From Thiotrichales bacterium (GTDB lineage: Bacteria; Pseudomonadota; Gammaproteobacteria; Thiomicrospirales; Thiomicrospiraceae): a stretch of DNA of 8,844 bases. The stretch spans positions 1-8,844 of the forward strand of contig JACXUQ010000037.1 of NCBI GenBank assembly GCA_014763835.1, read 5' to 3'. The translations under genes and the position numbers were made by a program. Of the stretch, positions 1 to 5,620 are shown piece after piece. The notes under the pieces were generated by a model. The model saw nothing but the letters and a program-made list of their open reading frames with translations. It searched no databases and was not told where the DNA came from. Numbering within the stretch: position 1 is the stretch's first letter; the number at the start of each line of letters is the position of its first letter.

Positions 1-318
1 GCGCAGGTAGTCTACCCAGTAGTTATCGTAATGTTTACCCAGATCGTACAGGCGTTCCCAGGTGTAGATGCCGGTGTCGTGACCGTCGTCAAAATGCAGC
101 TTGATGGCATAATTGCCGACCGGCGTAATGTCGTCGATATTGACGTTCTGCTTGCCGGTTTGCAACACCTCCTGGCCCGGCGCATGGCCGGTGACTTCGG
201 CCGACTGCGAATAGACCCGCAGGTATTCGCACGGCAGCTCAAACGTCTCACCGTTGTCGAAAGTGATTTCCAGCTTGCGCGAAACCTGATGCAATTTAAT
301 GTCGGTCGGATGTGGCAT
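1..318 (-). CDS. DUF971 (gamma-butyrobetaine hydroxylase N-terminal-like) protein, 3' end off window
   Basis: The first 106 residues are visible, starting MPHPTDIKLH, and the frame is still open at base 1. The family is usually about 110-130 residues, so most of the protein is present. It matches the small DUF971 proteins, which resemble the N-terminal domain of gamma-butyrobetaine hydroxylase. Recognisable stretches are the opening IKLHQVSRKLEITF, LPCEYLRVYSQSAEV near residues 33-47, and YAIKLHFDDGHDTGIYTWE near 69-87. The exact role is unknown; the fold is sometimes linked to iron-sulfur or metal handling. The ATG at 318 lies 9 nt after the hslU stop, and AGGAAAAG, which overlaps that stop codon, is a good ribosome binding site. 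The gene is therefore almost certainly cotranscribed with hslU, an arrangement common in gammaproteobacteria. The family call is firm; no function can be assigned. Confidence 0.9.
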   Translation of the reverse strand, partial: MPHPTDIKLHQVSRKLEITFDNGETFELPCEYLRVYSQSAEVTGHAPGQEVLQTGKQNVNIDDITPVGNYAIKLHFDDGHDTGIYTWERLYDLGKHYDNYWVDYLR

Positions 319-327
319 CGTCTTTTC

Positions 328-1647
328 CTACAAAATGTATTGCGACAGATCCTGATTCTGCGCCAACTGCCCCAAACGTTCCTCGACAAACTGCGGGGTG
401 ATCTCGACATAGGCGCCGCGCATGTCGGCGGCTTCAAAGGAGATGTCTTCCAGCAAGCGTTCCAGCACCGTATGCAGACGGCGCGCGCCGATGTTCTCGG
501 TGGTTTCGTTGACCTGATAGGCAATCTCCGCCAGACGCTGGATACCGCCTTGGGTAAAGCTTAGGTTGACCCCTTCGGTTTTCAACAGTTCGATCGCCTG
601 GGTGGTCAGTGCGGCTTTCGGTTCTGTGAGGATACGCACAAAATCTTCCACTTTAAGCGATTGCAATTCCACACGTATCGGCAGGCGACCTTGCAGTTCC
701 GGAATCAGGTCGGACGGTTTGGTCAGATGGAAGGCCCCGGAGGCGATAAACAGAATGTGGTCGGTTTTGATCATGCCGTATTTGGTGGAAACGGTGCAGC
801 CTTCAATCAACGGCAGCAGGTCGCGCTGCACGCCTTCGCGCGAGACATCACCGCCGCTGCTTTCCTGTCGTTTGGCGACCTTGTCGATCTCGTCGATAAA
901 AACGATGCCGTGCTGTTCGACCGCTTCGATGGCCTGCGATTTGAGGTCCTCGTCGCTGATGAGGCGTTGCGCTTCCTCTTCGGTCAGTGCTTTCAAGGCC
1001 TGTTTGATCGGCATTTTACGCTTCTCTTTTTTGCCTTGGTTCATGCCCTCAAACAGGCCTTGCAGCTGCTGGGTCATCTCTTCCAGACCGGGGGCGCCCA
1101 AAATTTCCACCTGCGCGGGAGCGGCGCTGATATTGACTTCGATCTCTTTATTATCCAGATCGCCTTCGCGCAGACGTTTGCGGAATTTCTGGCGGGTATC
1201 GGCCATGTTGTCGTAGCTGTCGGCTTCGCGGCCGCGTGCCGGCGGCAGCAGAATATCCAAAATCCGCTCTTCGGCGGCATCTTCGGCCTGGCGCTGGACG
1301 CGCTGCATGGCTTGTTCGCGTGTCATCTTGATGGCGCTTTCCATCAGATCGCGGATAATCGAATCGACATCACGGCCCACATAACCGACTTCGGTGAATT
1401 TGGTCGCTTCAATTTTGAGGAAAGGGGCGTTGGCCAATTTGGCCAGGCGGCGCGCGATTTCGGTTTTACCGACGCCGGTCGGGCCGATCATCAGGATGTT
1501 TTTAGGGGTGACTTCATGGCGCAACTCTTCATTCAGCTGCGCACGGCGCCAGCGATTGCGCAAGGCGATGGCGACAGCGCGTTTGGCGTCGCTTTGGCCG
1601 ACAATGTGGGTGTCCAGGGCGTGAACGATCTCTTTGGGCGTCATCAT
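328..1647 (-). CDS. hslU: HslU (ClpY), ATPase/unfoldase subunit of the HslVU protease
   Basis: A cytoplasmic AAA+ hexamer that unfolds proteins and feeds them to the HslV peptidase. The predicted protein is 439 residues (E. coli 443). Visible motifs, numbered from ATG 1647, are the Walker A GPTGVGKT at 55-62 (K61), the pore-loop GYVG at 88-91, a charged intermediate (I) domain at about 105-240, and the Walker B VFIDEID at 249-255. The arginine-finger segment GRLPIRVEL has R321, the sensor-2 segment is GARRL (around R389), and the C-terminus ends in IL, the tail that docks into HslV. The frame is open to an ATG at 1734, but the extra 29 residues are unlike the family. That upstream ATG is also embedded in a TATAAT box. 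MMTPKEIV at 1647 fits the usual HslU start, although its Shine-Dalgarno (AGGA, about 12 nt away) is weak. The next codon, ATG 1644, is an alternative. Its partner hslV is not adjacent but lies at 5056-5592 on the other strand. Confidence 0.97.
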   Translation of the reverse strand: MMTPKEIVHALDTHIVGQSDAKRAVAIALRNRWRRAQLNEELRHEVTPKNILMIGPTGVGKTEIARRLAKLANAPFLKIEATKFTEVGYVGRDVDSIIRDLMESAIKMTREQAMQRVQRQAEDAAEERILDILLPPARGREADSYDNMADTRQKFRKRLREGDLDNKEIEVNISAAPAQVEILGAPGLEEMTQQLQGLFEGMNQGKKEKRKMPIKQALKALTEEEAQRLISDEDLKSQAIEAVEQHGIVFIDEIDKVAKRQESSGGDVSREGVQRDLLPLIEGCTVSTKYGMIKTDHILFIASGAFHLTKPSDLIPELQGRLPIRVELQSLKVEDFVRILTEPKAALTTQAIELLKTEGVNLSFTQGGIQRLAEIAYQVNETTENIGARRLHTVLERLLEDISFEAADMRGAYVEITPQFVEERLGQLAQNQDLSQYIL

Positions 1648-1732
1648 GGCAAAATCGGGTCCTGCTTGGTTTTGGGTTGGTTTTCTCTGTGCAAAGGCCA
1701 GCGTTTGGCCTGCGGGAAAAAGGGATGCTGGC

Positions 1733-1761
1733 ATTATAAAGCAAATTGGCGGCGTTTGCGT
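1733..1761 (-). promoter_or_regulatory. Probable hslU promoter with perfect TATAAT -10 box
   Basis: Read on the minus strand, bases 1738-1733 are TATAAT, an exact sigma-70 -10 box. The -35 region about 17 nt upstream (1761-1756, ACGCAA) is a poor match to TTGACA. Transcription would begin near 1726, leaving a leader of about 80 nt before ATG 1647. I saw no obvious sigma-32 heat-shock consensus, although hslVU is heat-shock controlled in E. coli. The call rests on one strong hexamer. Confidence 0.45.
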
Positions 1762-1784
1762 ATTCCCTGTACGCGTGATAGATT
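1756..1784 (+). promoter_or_regulatory. Weak candidate promoter for dapF
   Basis: TTGCGT at 1756-1761 and TAGATT at 1779-1784 are separated by 17 nt and point toward dapF, about 40 nt before its ATG. Each hexamer matches consensus only partly (3/6 and 4/6). It would overlap the -35 region of the divergent hslU promoter. This is a positional guess in the only space available for a dapF promoter. Confidence 0.25.
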
Positions 1785-1823
1785 TGTCGTTTTAAACACG
1801 GAACACACAAGGAAAACGCGGAA

Positions 1824-2660
1824 ATGGGCTTGAAGTTCACCAAAATGCACGGTTTGGGCAACGATTTTATGGTGATTGATGCGATCAATCAGTCGCTCGA
1901 TTTGCAGACCCAACAGGTACGTGCGTGGGCGGACCGCCATTTCGGCATCGGTTTTGACCAGTTGCTGGTGGTGGAGGCGACTTCGACGCCGAATGTCGAT
2001 TTCCGCTACCGCATTTTCAATGCCGACGGTTCCGAGGTGCAGCAGTGCGGCAACGGCGCGCGCTGTTTCGCCAAGTTTGTTTACGACAAAGGGCTCACCG
2101 ATAAAACCGAAATCACGGTGGAAACCGCTTCCGGCATTATCGTGCTGTATGTTGAGGACAACGGCTGGATTCGCGTTAATATGGGCGCGCCGAACTTTCA
2201 TCCGCAAAGCCTGCCGTTTGCCATGCCAACGGAGCAGGAGCACTATGAATTGGATGTGCTTGGTGAAGCCTTTGACATCGGTGCGGTGTCGATGGGGAAC
2301 CCGCATGCGGTGTTGCGCGTAGCCGATATCGGTCATGCGCCGGTCGACAGAATCGGTGCCGCGATCGAATCGCATCCGGCTTTTCCGGAGCGTGTCAATG
2401 TCGGTTTTGCCGAGCGTCTGAGGGCGGATCATATCAAGTTGCGCGTCTATGAACGCGGTGCGGGGGAAACCCTGGCGTGCGGTACCGGCGCCTGTGCGGC
2501 GATGGTGGTGTATCGCAACTGGGGCGAGGTGGCGGATGAAGTCACGGTCTCTCTGCCGGGTGGCGATCTGAAAATTGCCTGGAACGGCGAGCGAAACGCG
2601 CCGGTGTGGATGAGCGGCCCGGCCGTAACGGTGTTTGAAGGCGAGTTGCCGGAGGAGTGA
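1824..2660 (+). CDS. dapF: Diaminopimelate epimerase DapF
   Basis: Converts LL-diaminopimelate to the meso form, the last-but-one step of lysine biosynthesis and the source of the meso-DAP cross-linking residue of peptidoglycan. The protein is cytoplasmic and needs no cofactor. It has 278 residues (E. coli 274) in two homologous halves, each supplying one catalytic cysteine. C75 lies in QQCGNGARC and C219 in LACGTGACA, the two family signatures. The N-terminus FTKMHGLGNDF and the segment GAVSMGNPHAV near 153-163 are also diagnostic. ATG 1824 is preceded by AAGGA at 1809-1813 with about 10 nt spacing. It heads a plus-strand run with the DUF484 gene and xerC, the conserved gammaproteobacterial order. 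The gene lies divergent from hslU, which is not its usual neighbour. Confidence 0.98.
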   Translation: MGLKFTKMHGLGNDFMVIDAINQSLDLQTQQVRAWADRHFGIGFDQLLVVEATSTPNVDFRYRIFNADGSEVQQCGNGARCFAKFVYDKGLTDKTEITVETASGIIVLYVEDNGWIRVNMGAPNFHPQSLPFAMPTEQEHYELDVLGEAFDIGAVSMGNPHAVLRVADIGHAPVDRIGAAIESHPAFPERVNVGFAERLRADHIKLRVYERGAGETLACGTGACAAMVVYRNWGEVADEVTVSLPGGDLKIAWNGERNAPVWMSGPAVTVFEGELPEE

Positions 2661-2664
2661 GAGT

Positions 2665-3342
2665 ATGTCGAGCCTGTTGAACGATATTCATGAAGAGGAT
2701 GTGGCTAATTTCTTGAACCGCAACCGCGAGTTCTTTCATGTGTTTCCCAATCTGCTGGACGAGTTGAGCATTCCGCATCCCGAGACCGGCCGAGCGGTCT
2801 CCTTGCTGGAGCGTCAGATTTACCAACTGCGCAAGCAGCGCGACGAACTGCAGGTAGAGGTGGATACGTTAATCAATATCGCCGGCGAGAACGGCCAGCT
2901 GTTGAACAAGATCAAGGAGTTCACCAAAGGGCTGATGGCGAGCCGCGGCGAGCAGGCGGCGGTGGATTGTATCCTTCAGGAGATGCAGCGGCGTTTTGAT
3001 GTGGAAGAGGTGGCGCTGGTGACCTGGGAGATGCCGGCCATCAGCCTGCACGGCATGATGCAGTTGGGCATCAGCCAGACCTGGGCGGAAACGCTGAAGG
3101 CCTCTTTGCGGCCGCAGGAGCCGGCCTGCGGTCTGCTCGAAGACCACTGGCAGAAAGGACTGTTTCATACCGACAAACCGATGCATTCCGTCTGTCTGCT
3201 GCCGTTAGGCGAGGATCGCGTCTGGGGGGTGCTGGCGCTGGGCAGCACCACCGACCGTTTCCACCCAAATCTAGGCACCTATTTCCTGAGAATTATGGCG
3301 GAAATGATTACTGCTCGCTTAAGCCATCTGTTTGTACGCTGA
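2665..3342 (+). CDS. DUF484 family GAF-like protein (YigA-like)
   Basis: A 225-residue soluble protein of the DUF484 family, the equivalent of E. coli YigA, which also sits between dapF and xerC. Its biochemical role is not established. Residues about 10-35 form the conserved opening EEDVANFLNRNREFF, followed by HPETGRAVSLLERQ at 38-51. A heptad-like helix, probably a coiled coil, runs from about 46 to 85. Residues about 90-222 form a GAF-like sensor domain ending in GVLALGSTTDRF and a final amphipathic helix. ATG 2665 is chosen because GGAGGAG at 2651-2657 lies 7 nt upstream. The longer open frame from 2635 adds ten unconserved residues inside dapF. The gene starts 4 nt after the dapF stop, so translation is probably coupled. 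Confidence 0.93.
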   Translation: MSSLLNDIHEEDVANFLNRNREFFHVFPNLLDELSIPHPETGRAVSLLERQIYQLRKQRDELQVEVDTLINIAGENGQLLNKIKEFTKGLMASRGEQAAVDCILQEMQRRFDVEEVALVTWEMPAISLHGMMQLGISQTWAETLKASLRPQEPACGLLEDHWQKGLFHTDKPMHSVCLLPLGEDRVWGVLALGSTTDRFHPNLGTYFLRIMAEMITARLSHLFVR

Positions 3343-3351
3343 GATCCTCAA

Positions 3352-4335
3352 GTGAGCGCAGCCGCTAAAATCTCCCAGGTGATTGATGCAAATGCCGATA
3401 TCCGCGCCTTTGTGACCGAGCTGCGCCGTCAGAACCGTTCGCCGCATACTCAGTTAAACTATGGGCGCGATCTTCACGATTTTTTGCAATTTTATCTGCT
3501 GGACGAAAACAGTGCGGAAAATCCCGCCGAAAAAACTCAACAGGCCGGGTCTGTGGTCGAATTCCGTGACTGGCAGCTTATCGATTCCCAGGCGGTGCGT
3601 GCTTTTCTGAGTTTTCGCGTCAAACAGGGCATCAGTCCGCGCACGCTGGCGCGCCAGCTTTCGGCGCTGCGCAGTTTCTATGACTTTCTGCTGGAAGGCG
3701 GACGCGTGCTGAAAAATCCGGCCAAGGGTGTCAAAGCGCCCAAGCAGCCGCAGCCGCTGCCGAAAAGTCTGGACGTGGACTTGACCCAAACATTATTGGA
3801 ACAGCCGCTGGCAACCTGGCAGGATGTGCGCGACCAGGCGGTGTTTGAACTCCTTTACTCCGCGGGGCTGCGTGTTTCCGAATGTGCCGGACTGGATTTA
3901 AGCCCGGGGCTCGATCAGTTGCACGCCGGCTGGGTCCGGGTGCTCGGGAAGGGGCAGAAGGTGCGGCTCGCACCGGTCGGGTCAAAAGCGCAGGCGGCCT
4001 TGCAGGCCTGGCTGAAAATCCGTGGCGATGTTGCTCAAGCCGATGAGCAGGCGGTGTTTGTGAATCGCCAGGGCAACCGTTTGGGGGTGCGCAGCATTCA
4101 GCTTCGGCTCGACAAAAAAACTCAACAGGCCGGCTTGCCCACGAAAATGTCGCCGCACCGTTTGCGTCACGCCTGCGCCACCCATGTGCTCGAATCCAGC
4201 GGCGACCTGCGCGCCGTGCAGGAGATGCTTGGTCACGCCAATCTTTCCACCACGCAAATCTATACCAAACTCGATCTGCAACATCTCGCCCAGGTCTACG
4301 ATCAAGCGCATCCGCGCGCCAAAAAGCGCGATTAA
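3352..4335 (+). CDS. xerC: Tyrosine recombinase XerC, with an N-terminal-domain insertion
   Basis: Site-specific recombinase that acts with XerD at dif to resolve chromosome dimers at division. The N-terminal SAM-like DNA-binding domain spans roughly residues 14-125 and the catalytic domain 145-320. All catalytic residues are visible: R174 in AGLRVSE, K200 in GKGQK, H269 and R272 in PHRLRHA, H295 in LGHANLSTTQ, and nucleophile Y304. The C-terminus AHPRAKKRD is XerC-like rather than XerD-like. The protein has 327 residues against 298 in E. coli. About 18 of the extra residues fall at 50-72 (DENSAENPAEKTQQAGS), and the rest are mainly at the N-terminus. The start is GTG with no clear Shine-Dalgarno. 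It lies in the same frame as the DUF484 gene, 9 nt beyond its TGA stop, so re-initiation after termination is likely. No in-frame ATG offers a better start. Confidence 0.96.
   Translation: MSAAAKISQVIDANADIRAFVTELRRQNRSPHTQLNYGRDLHDFLQFYLLDENSAENPAEKTQQAGSVVEFRDWQLIDSQAVRAFLSFRVKQGISPRTLARQLSALRSFYDFLLEGGRVLKNPAKGVKAPKQPQPLPKSLDVDLTQTLLEQPLATWQDVRDQAVFELLYSAGLRVSECAGLDLSPGLDQLHAGWVRVLGKGQKVRLAPVGSKAQAALQAWLKIRGDVAQADEQAVFVNRQGNRLGVRSIQLRLDKKTQQAGLPTKMSPHRLRHACATHVLESSGDLRAVQEMLGHANLSTTQIYTKLDLQHLAQVYDQAHPRAKKRD
3530..3548 (+). repeat. Copy 1 of a 19-bp exact direct repeat in xerC
   Basis: AAAAAACTCAACAGGCCGG occurs here and again at 4115-4133. Both copies are in the same reading frame and encode KTQQAG. 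This copy lies in the non-conserved insertion of the N-terminal domain (residues 61-66). Confidence 0.9.
4115..4133 (+). repeat. Copy 2 of the 19-bp exact direct repeat in xerC
   Basis: Same 19 bases as 3530-3548, here encoding residues 256-261 of XerC, just before the conserved GLPTKMSPHRLRH catalytic segment. This copy is at the expected place in the family fold, so it is more likely the original. Confidence 0.9.
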
Positions 4336-4366
4336 GTTTTTCCTTTCTTTTTAATTGCTTAGGGAT

Positions 4367-4372
4367 TATAGT
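4367..4372 (+). promoter_or_regulatory. Possible -10 box of the pilin-like gene
   Basis: TATAGT (5 of 6 matches to TATAAT) lies 58 nt upstream of the pilin-like ATG in the 95-bp gap after xerC. The -35 position about 17 nt upstream is T-rich and not convincing. A separate promoter is plausible because the gap is long compared with the dapF-xerC spacings. Confidence 0.35.
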
Positions 4373-4376
4373 GCGT

Positions 4377-4397
4377 AAATACACTTAGTGAGTATTT
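4377..4397. repeat. Inverted repeat AAATAC - 9 nt - GTATTT
   Basis: Two 6-bp perfect arms (4377-4382 and 4392-4397) flank a 9-nt centre. The element starts 4 nt after the possible -10 box, so it would cover the transcription start. It could be an operator or simply an AT-rich coincidence. It is too weak for an intrinsic terminator of xerC, although T residues follow. Confidence 0.35.
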
Positions 4398-4430
4398 TTG
4401 TCTTTTCGCATTTAGCGACGGAGGTTTCCG

Positions 4431-4970
4431 ATGTTAAATTGCCGATGTCATACTGTCCGTCAGCAAGGTTATACCGTGGTCGAGTTGGCGATTGGGCTGA
4501 TTATTGTAGGGGTGCTCATCAGCCTTCTTTTGAAAGGCATCGCCTTTATCGATAACGCCAAGTTTCAGCGCGATCTCAAAGCCATGAAAGGGTTACATAC
4601 CGCCTTTCTCCTCTACAAAGACCGCTACGGGCGCTTGCCCGGTGAAGATGCAACCCATCCGGGACGGTTCAAAACGGTTTTATCGACATTGCCGAACCCG
4701 ACGGAGGGGCTTTTTTACGACCTGTATCGTTCGGGGTTTATGCAGGCACTGGTGTTGGAGCCTAGTGTCGGCAGTGCTTTCAAGGCCACCTGGGGCGGCA
4801 GCAGCGGCGCCAACTACGGACTGATTGCCGGCCGCAACCAGCTCTGTATTACCGATATAAACGTGGAGTTGGCACGTTGGATGGAACTGCGGCTGGACGA
4901 TGCCGACCGCTCTGCAGGCGAGGTAGAATACACCCTCAACGGCTCGCAACTTTGTATGCTGCTTTCCTAA
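4431..4970 (+). CDS. Orphan type IV pilin-like / pseudopilin protein
   Basis: A 179-residue protein with a class III prepilin signal. A short basic leader ends QQG, with processing predicted between G13 and Y14. Mature YTVVELAIG has the conserved glutamate at +5 (E18), followed by a hydrophobic helix to about residue 35. Prepilin peptidase would cleave and methylate it for assembly into a pilus or type II secretion pseudopilus. The segment LLKGIAFIDNAKF and the motif YKDRYGRLPGE (62-72) are typical of a group of stand-alone pilin-like proteins whose role is unknown. C139 and C175 near the C-terminus could form the disulfide of a pilin D-region. The leader has two cysteines (C4, C6), which is unusual but lost on cleavage. 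GGAGG at 4420-4424, 6 nt before ATG, supports the start. No other pilus gene is in the window. Confidence 0.85.
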   Translation: MLNCRCHTVRQQGYTVVELAIGLIIVGVLISLLLKGIAFIDNAKFQRDLKAMKGLHTAFLLYKDRYGRLPGEDATHPGRFKTVLSTLPNPTEGLFYDLYRSGFMQALVLEPSVGSAFKATWGGSSGANYGLIAGRNQLCITDINVELARWMELRLDDADRSAGEVEYTLNGSQLCMLLS

Positions 4971-5018
4971 AAATTGGCCGTTAGCTTTGTTAGCCTCGTT
5001 TCAAAGCGCATTTTCAGA

Positions 5019-5024
5019 TAGAAT
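5019..5024 (+). promoter_or_regulatory. Possible -10 box of hslV
   Basis: TAGAAT (5 of 6 matches to TATAAT) lies 31 nt before the chosen hslV ATG, in the 85-bp gap after the pilin-like gene. No good -35 hexamer or clear heat-shock consensus is seen. It would give hslV transcription independent of the upstream genes. Confidence 0.3.
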
Positions 5025-5055
5025 AGCGGCTGATTTAACCAGCTAAGGAATGAAA

Positions 5056-5592
5056 ATGTCATTTCACGGTACAACGATTTTATGCGCCAAACGCAATGGC
5101 GAGATGGTCATTGGCGGTGACGGCCAAGTCACCTTGGGCCATGTGGTTATGAAAGGCAACGCCCGTAAGGTCAGACGTCTATACAACGGTCAGATTCTGG
5201 CCGGTTTTGCCGGCGCGACGGCGGATGCTTTTACGTTGTTTGAACGTTTTGAAGGGCGTTTACAAACCCACAACGGCCAGTTGATGCGTGCCGCGGTAGA
5301 GATGGCCAAGGATTGGCGTACCGACCGCGCCTTGCGCAAGTTGGAAGCGATGATGCTGGTGGCGGATAAGGATAATATGTTGCTGATTTCCGGCACCGGT
5401 GACGTGATCGAGCCGCAGCACGACTTTATCGCTATCGGTTCGGGCGGCAATTACGCCCATGCGGCCGCGCAGGCGTTGATGGATAACACCGATCTGAGCG
5501 CTTTGGAGGTCGTCGAAAAGGCGTTGACCGTCGCCGCCGACTTGTGCATCTACACCAATCATAATTTTACGATAGAGAGTCTGAACGCCTGA
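5056..5592 (+). CDS. hslV: HslV (ClpQ), threonine peptidase subunit of the HslVU protease
   Basis: Forms the double hexameric proteolytic core that degrades substrates unfolded by HslU in the cytoplasm. The protein has 178 residues (E. coli 176). After a five-residue propeptide MSFHG comes TTI, so T6 becomes the catalytic N-terminal threonine. With T6 as mature residue 1, D22 and K38 fall at mature positions 17 and 33, the conserved active-site residues. Other marks are GGDGQVTLG, AGFAGATADAFTLFERFE, SGTGDVIEP and AIGSGGNYA. Two ATGs are possible. The first (5050) directly abuts AAGGA at 5045-5049 with no spacing. ATG 5056 has 6 nt spacing and gives the usual propeptide, so it is preferred. 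The partner gene hslU is on the other strand at 328-1647. The UPF0114 gene follows 28 nt downstream. Confidence 0.97.
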   Translation: MSFHGTTILCAKRNGEMVIGGDGQVTLGHVVMKGNARKVRRLYNGQILAGFAGATADAFTLFERFEGRLQTHNGQLMRAAVEMAKDWRTDRALRKLEAMMLVADKDNMLLISGTGDVIEPQHDFIAIGSGGNYAHAAAQALMDNTDLSALEVVEKALTVAADLCIYTNHNFTIESLNA

Positions 5593-5620
5593 TAGGCGTC
5601 TTAAAAGTGAGGAAAAGCTG

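Noticed and set aside
661..1833. A 390-codon open frame on the plus strand antisense to hslU
   Set aside because: It lies almost wholly opposite the conserved hslU gene, its translation is low-complexity and phenylalanine/glycine/glutamine-rich like a reverse-complement shadow, and it resembles no family I know. It overlaps the start of dapF by a few bases.
1734..2432. A 232-codon minus-strand frame opposite dapF
   Set aside because: A shadow of dapF, arginine- and histidine-rich, with no recognisable domain; dapF is certain on the other strand.
3339..3349. Small palindrome TGAG-ATC-CTCA at the DUF484/xerC junction
   Set aside because: A 4-bp stem with a 3-nt loop is too short to act as a terminator or an operator without further support.
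3731..4384. A 217-codon minus-strand frame opposite xerC
   Set aside because: Rich in arginine, alanine and proline, typical of antisense translation of GC-rich coding sequence; xerC carries all catalytic residues on the plus strand.
4336..4430. Possible intrinsic terminator after xerC
   Set aside because: There are T-rich runs but no GC-rich stem; the only inverted repeat there has short AT-rich arms.
4980..4994. GTTAGC direct repeat with 3-nt spacing upstream of hslV
   Set aside because: Only two 6-bp copies; not distinguishable from chance and not placed at a clear promoter element.
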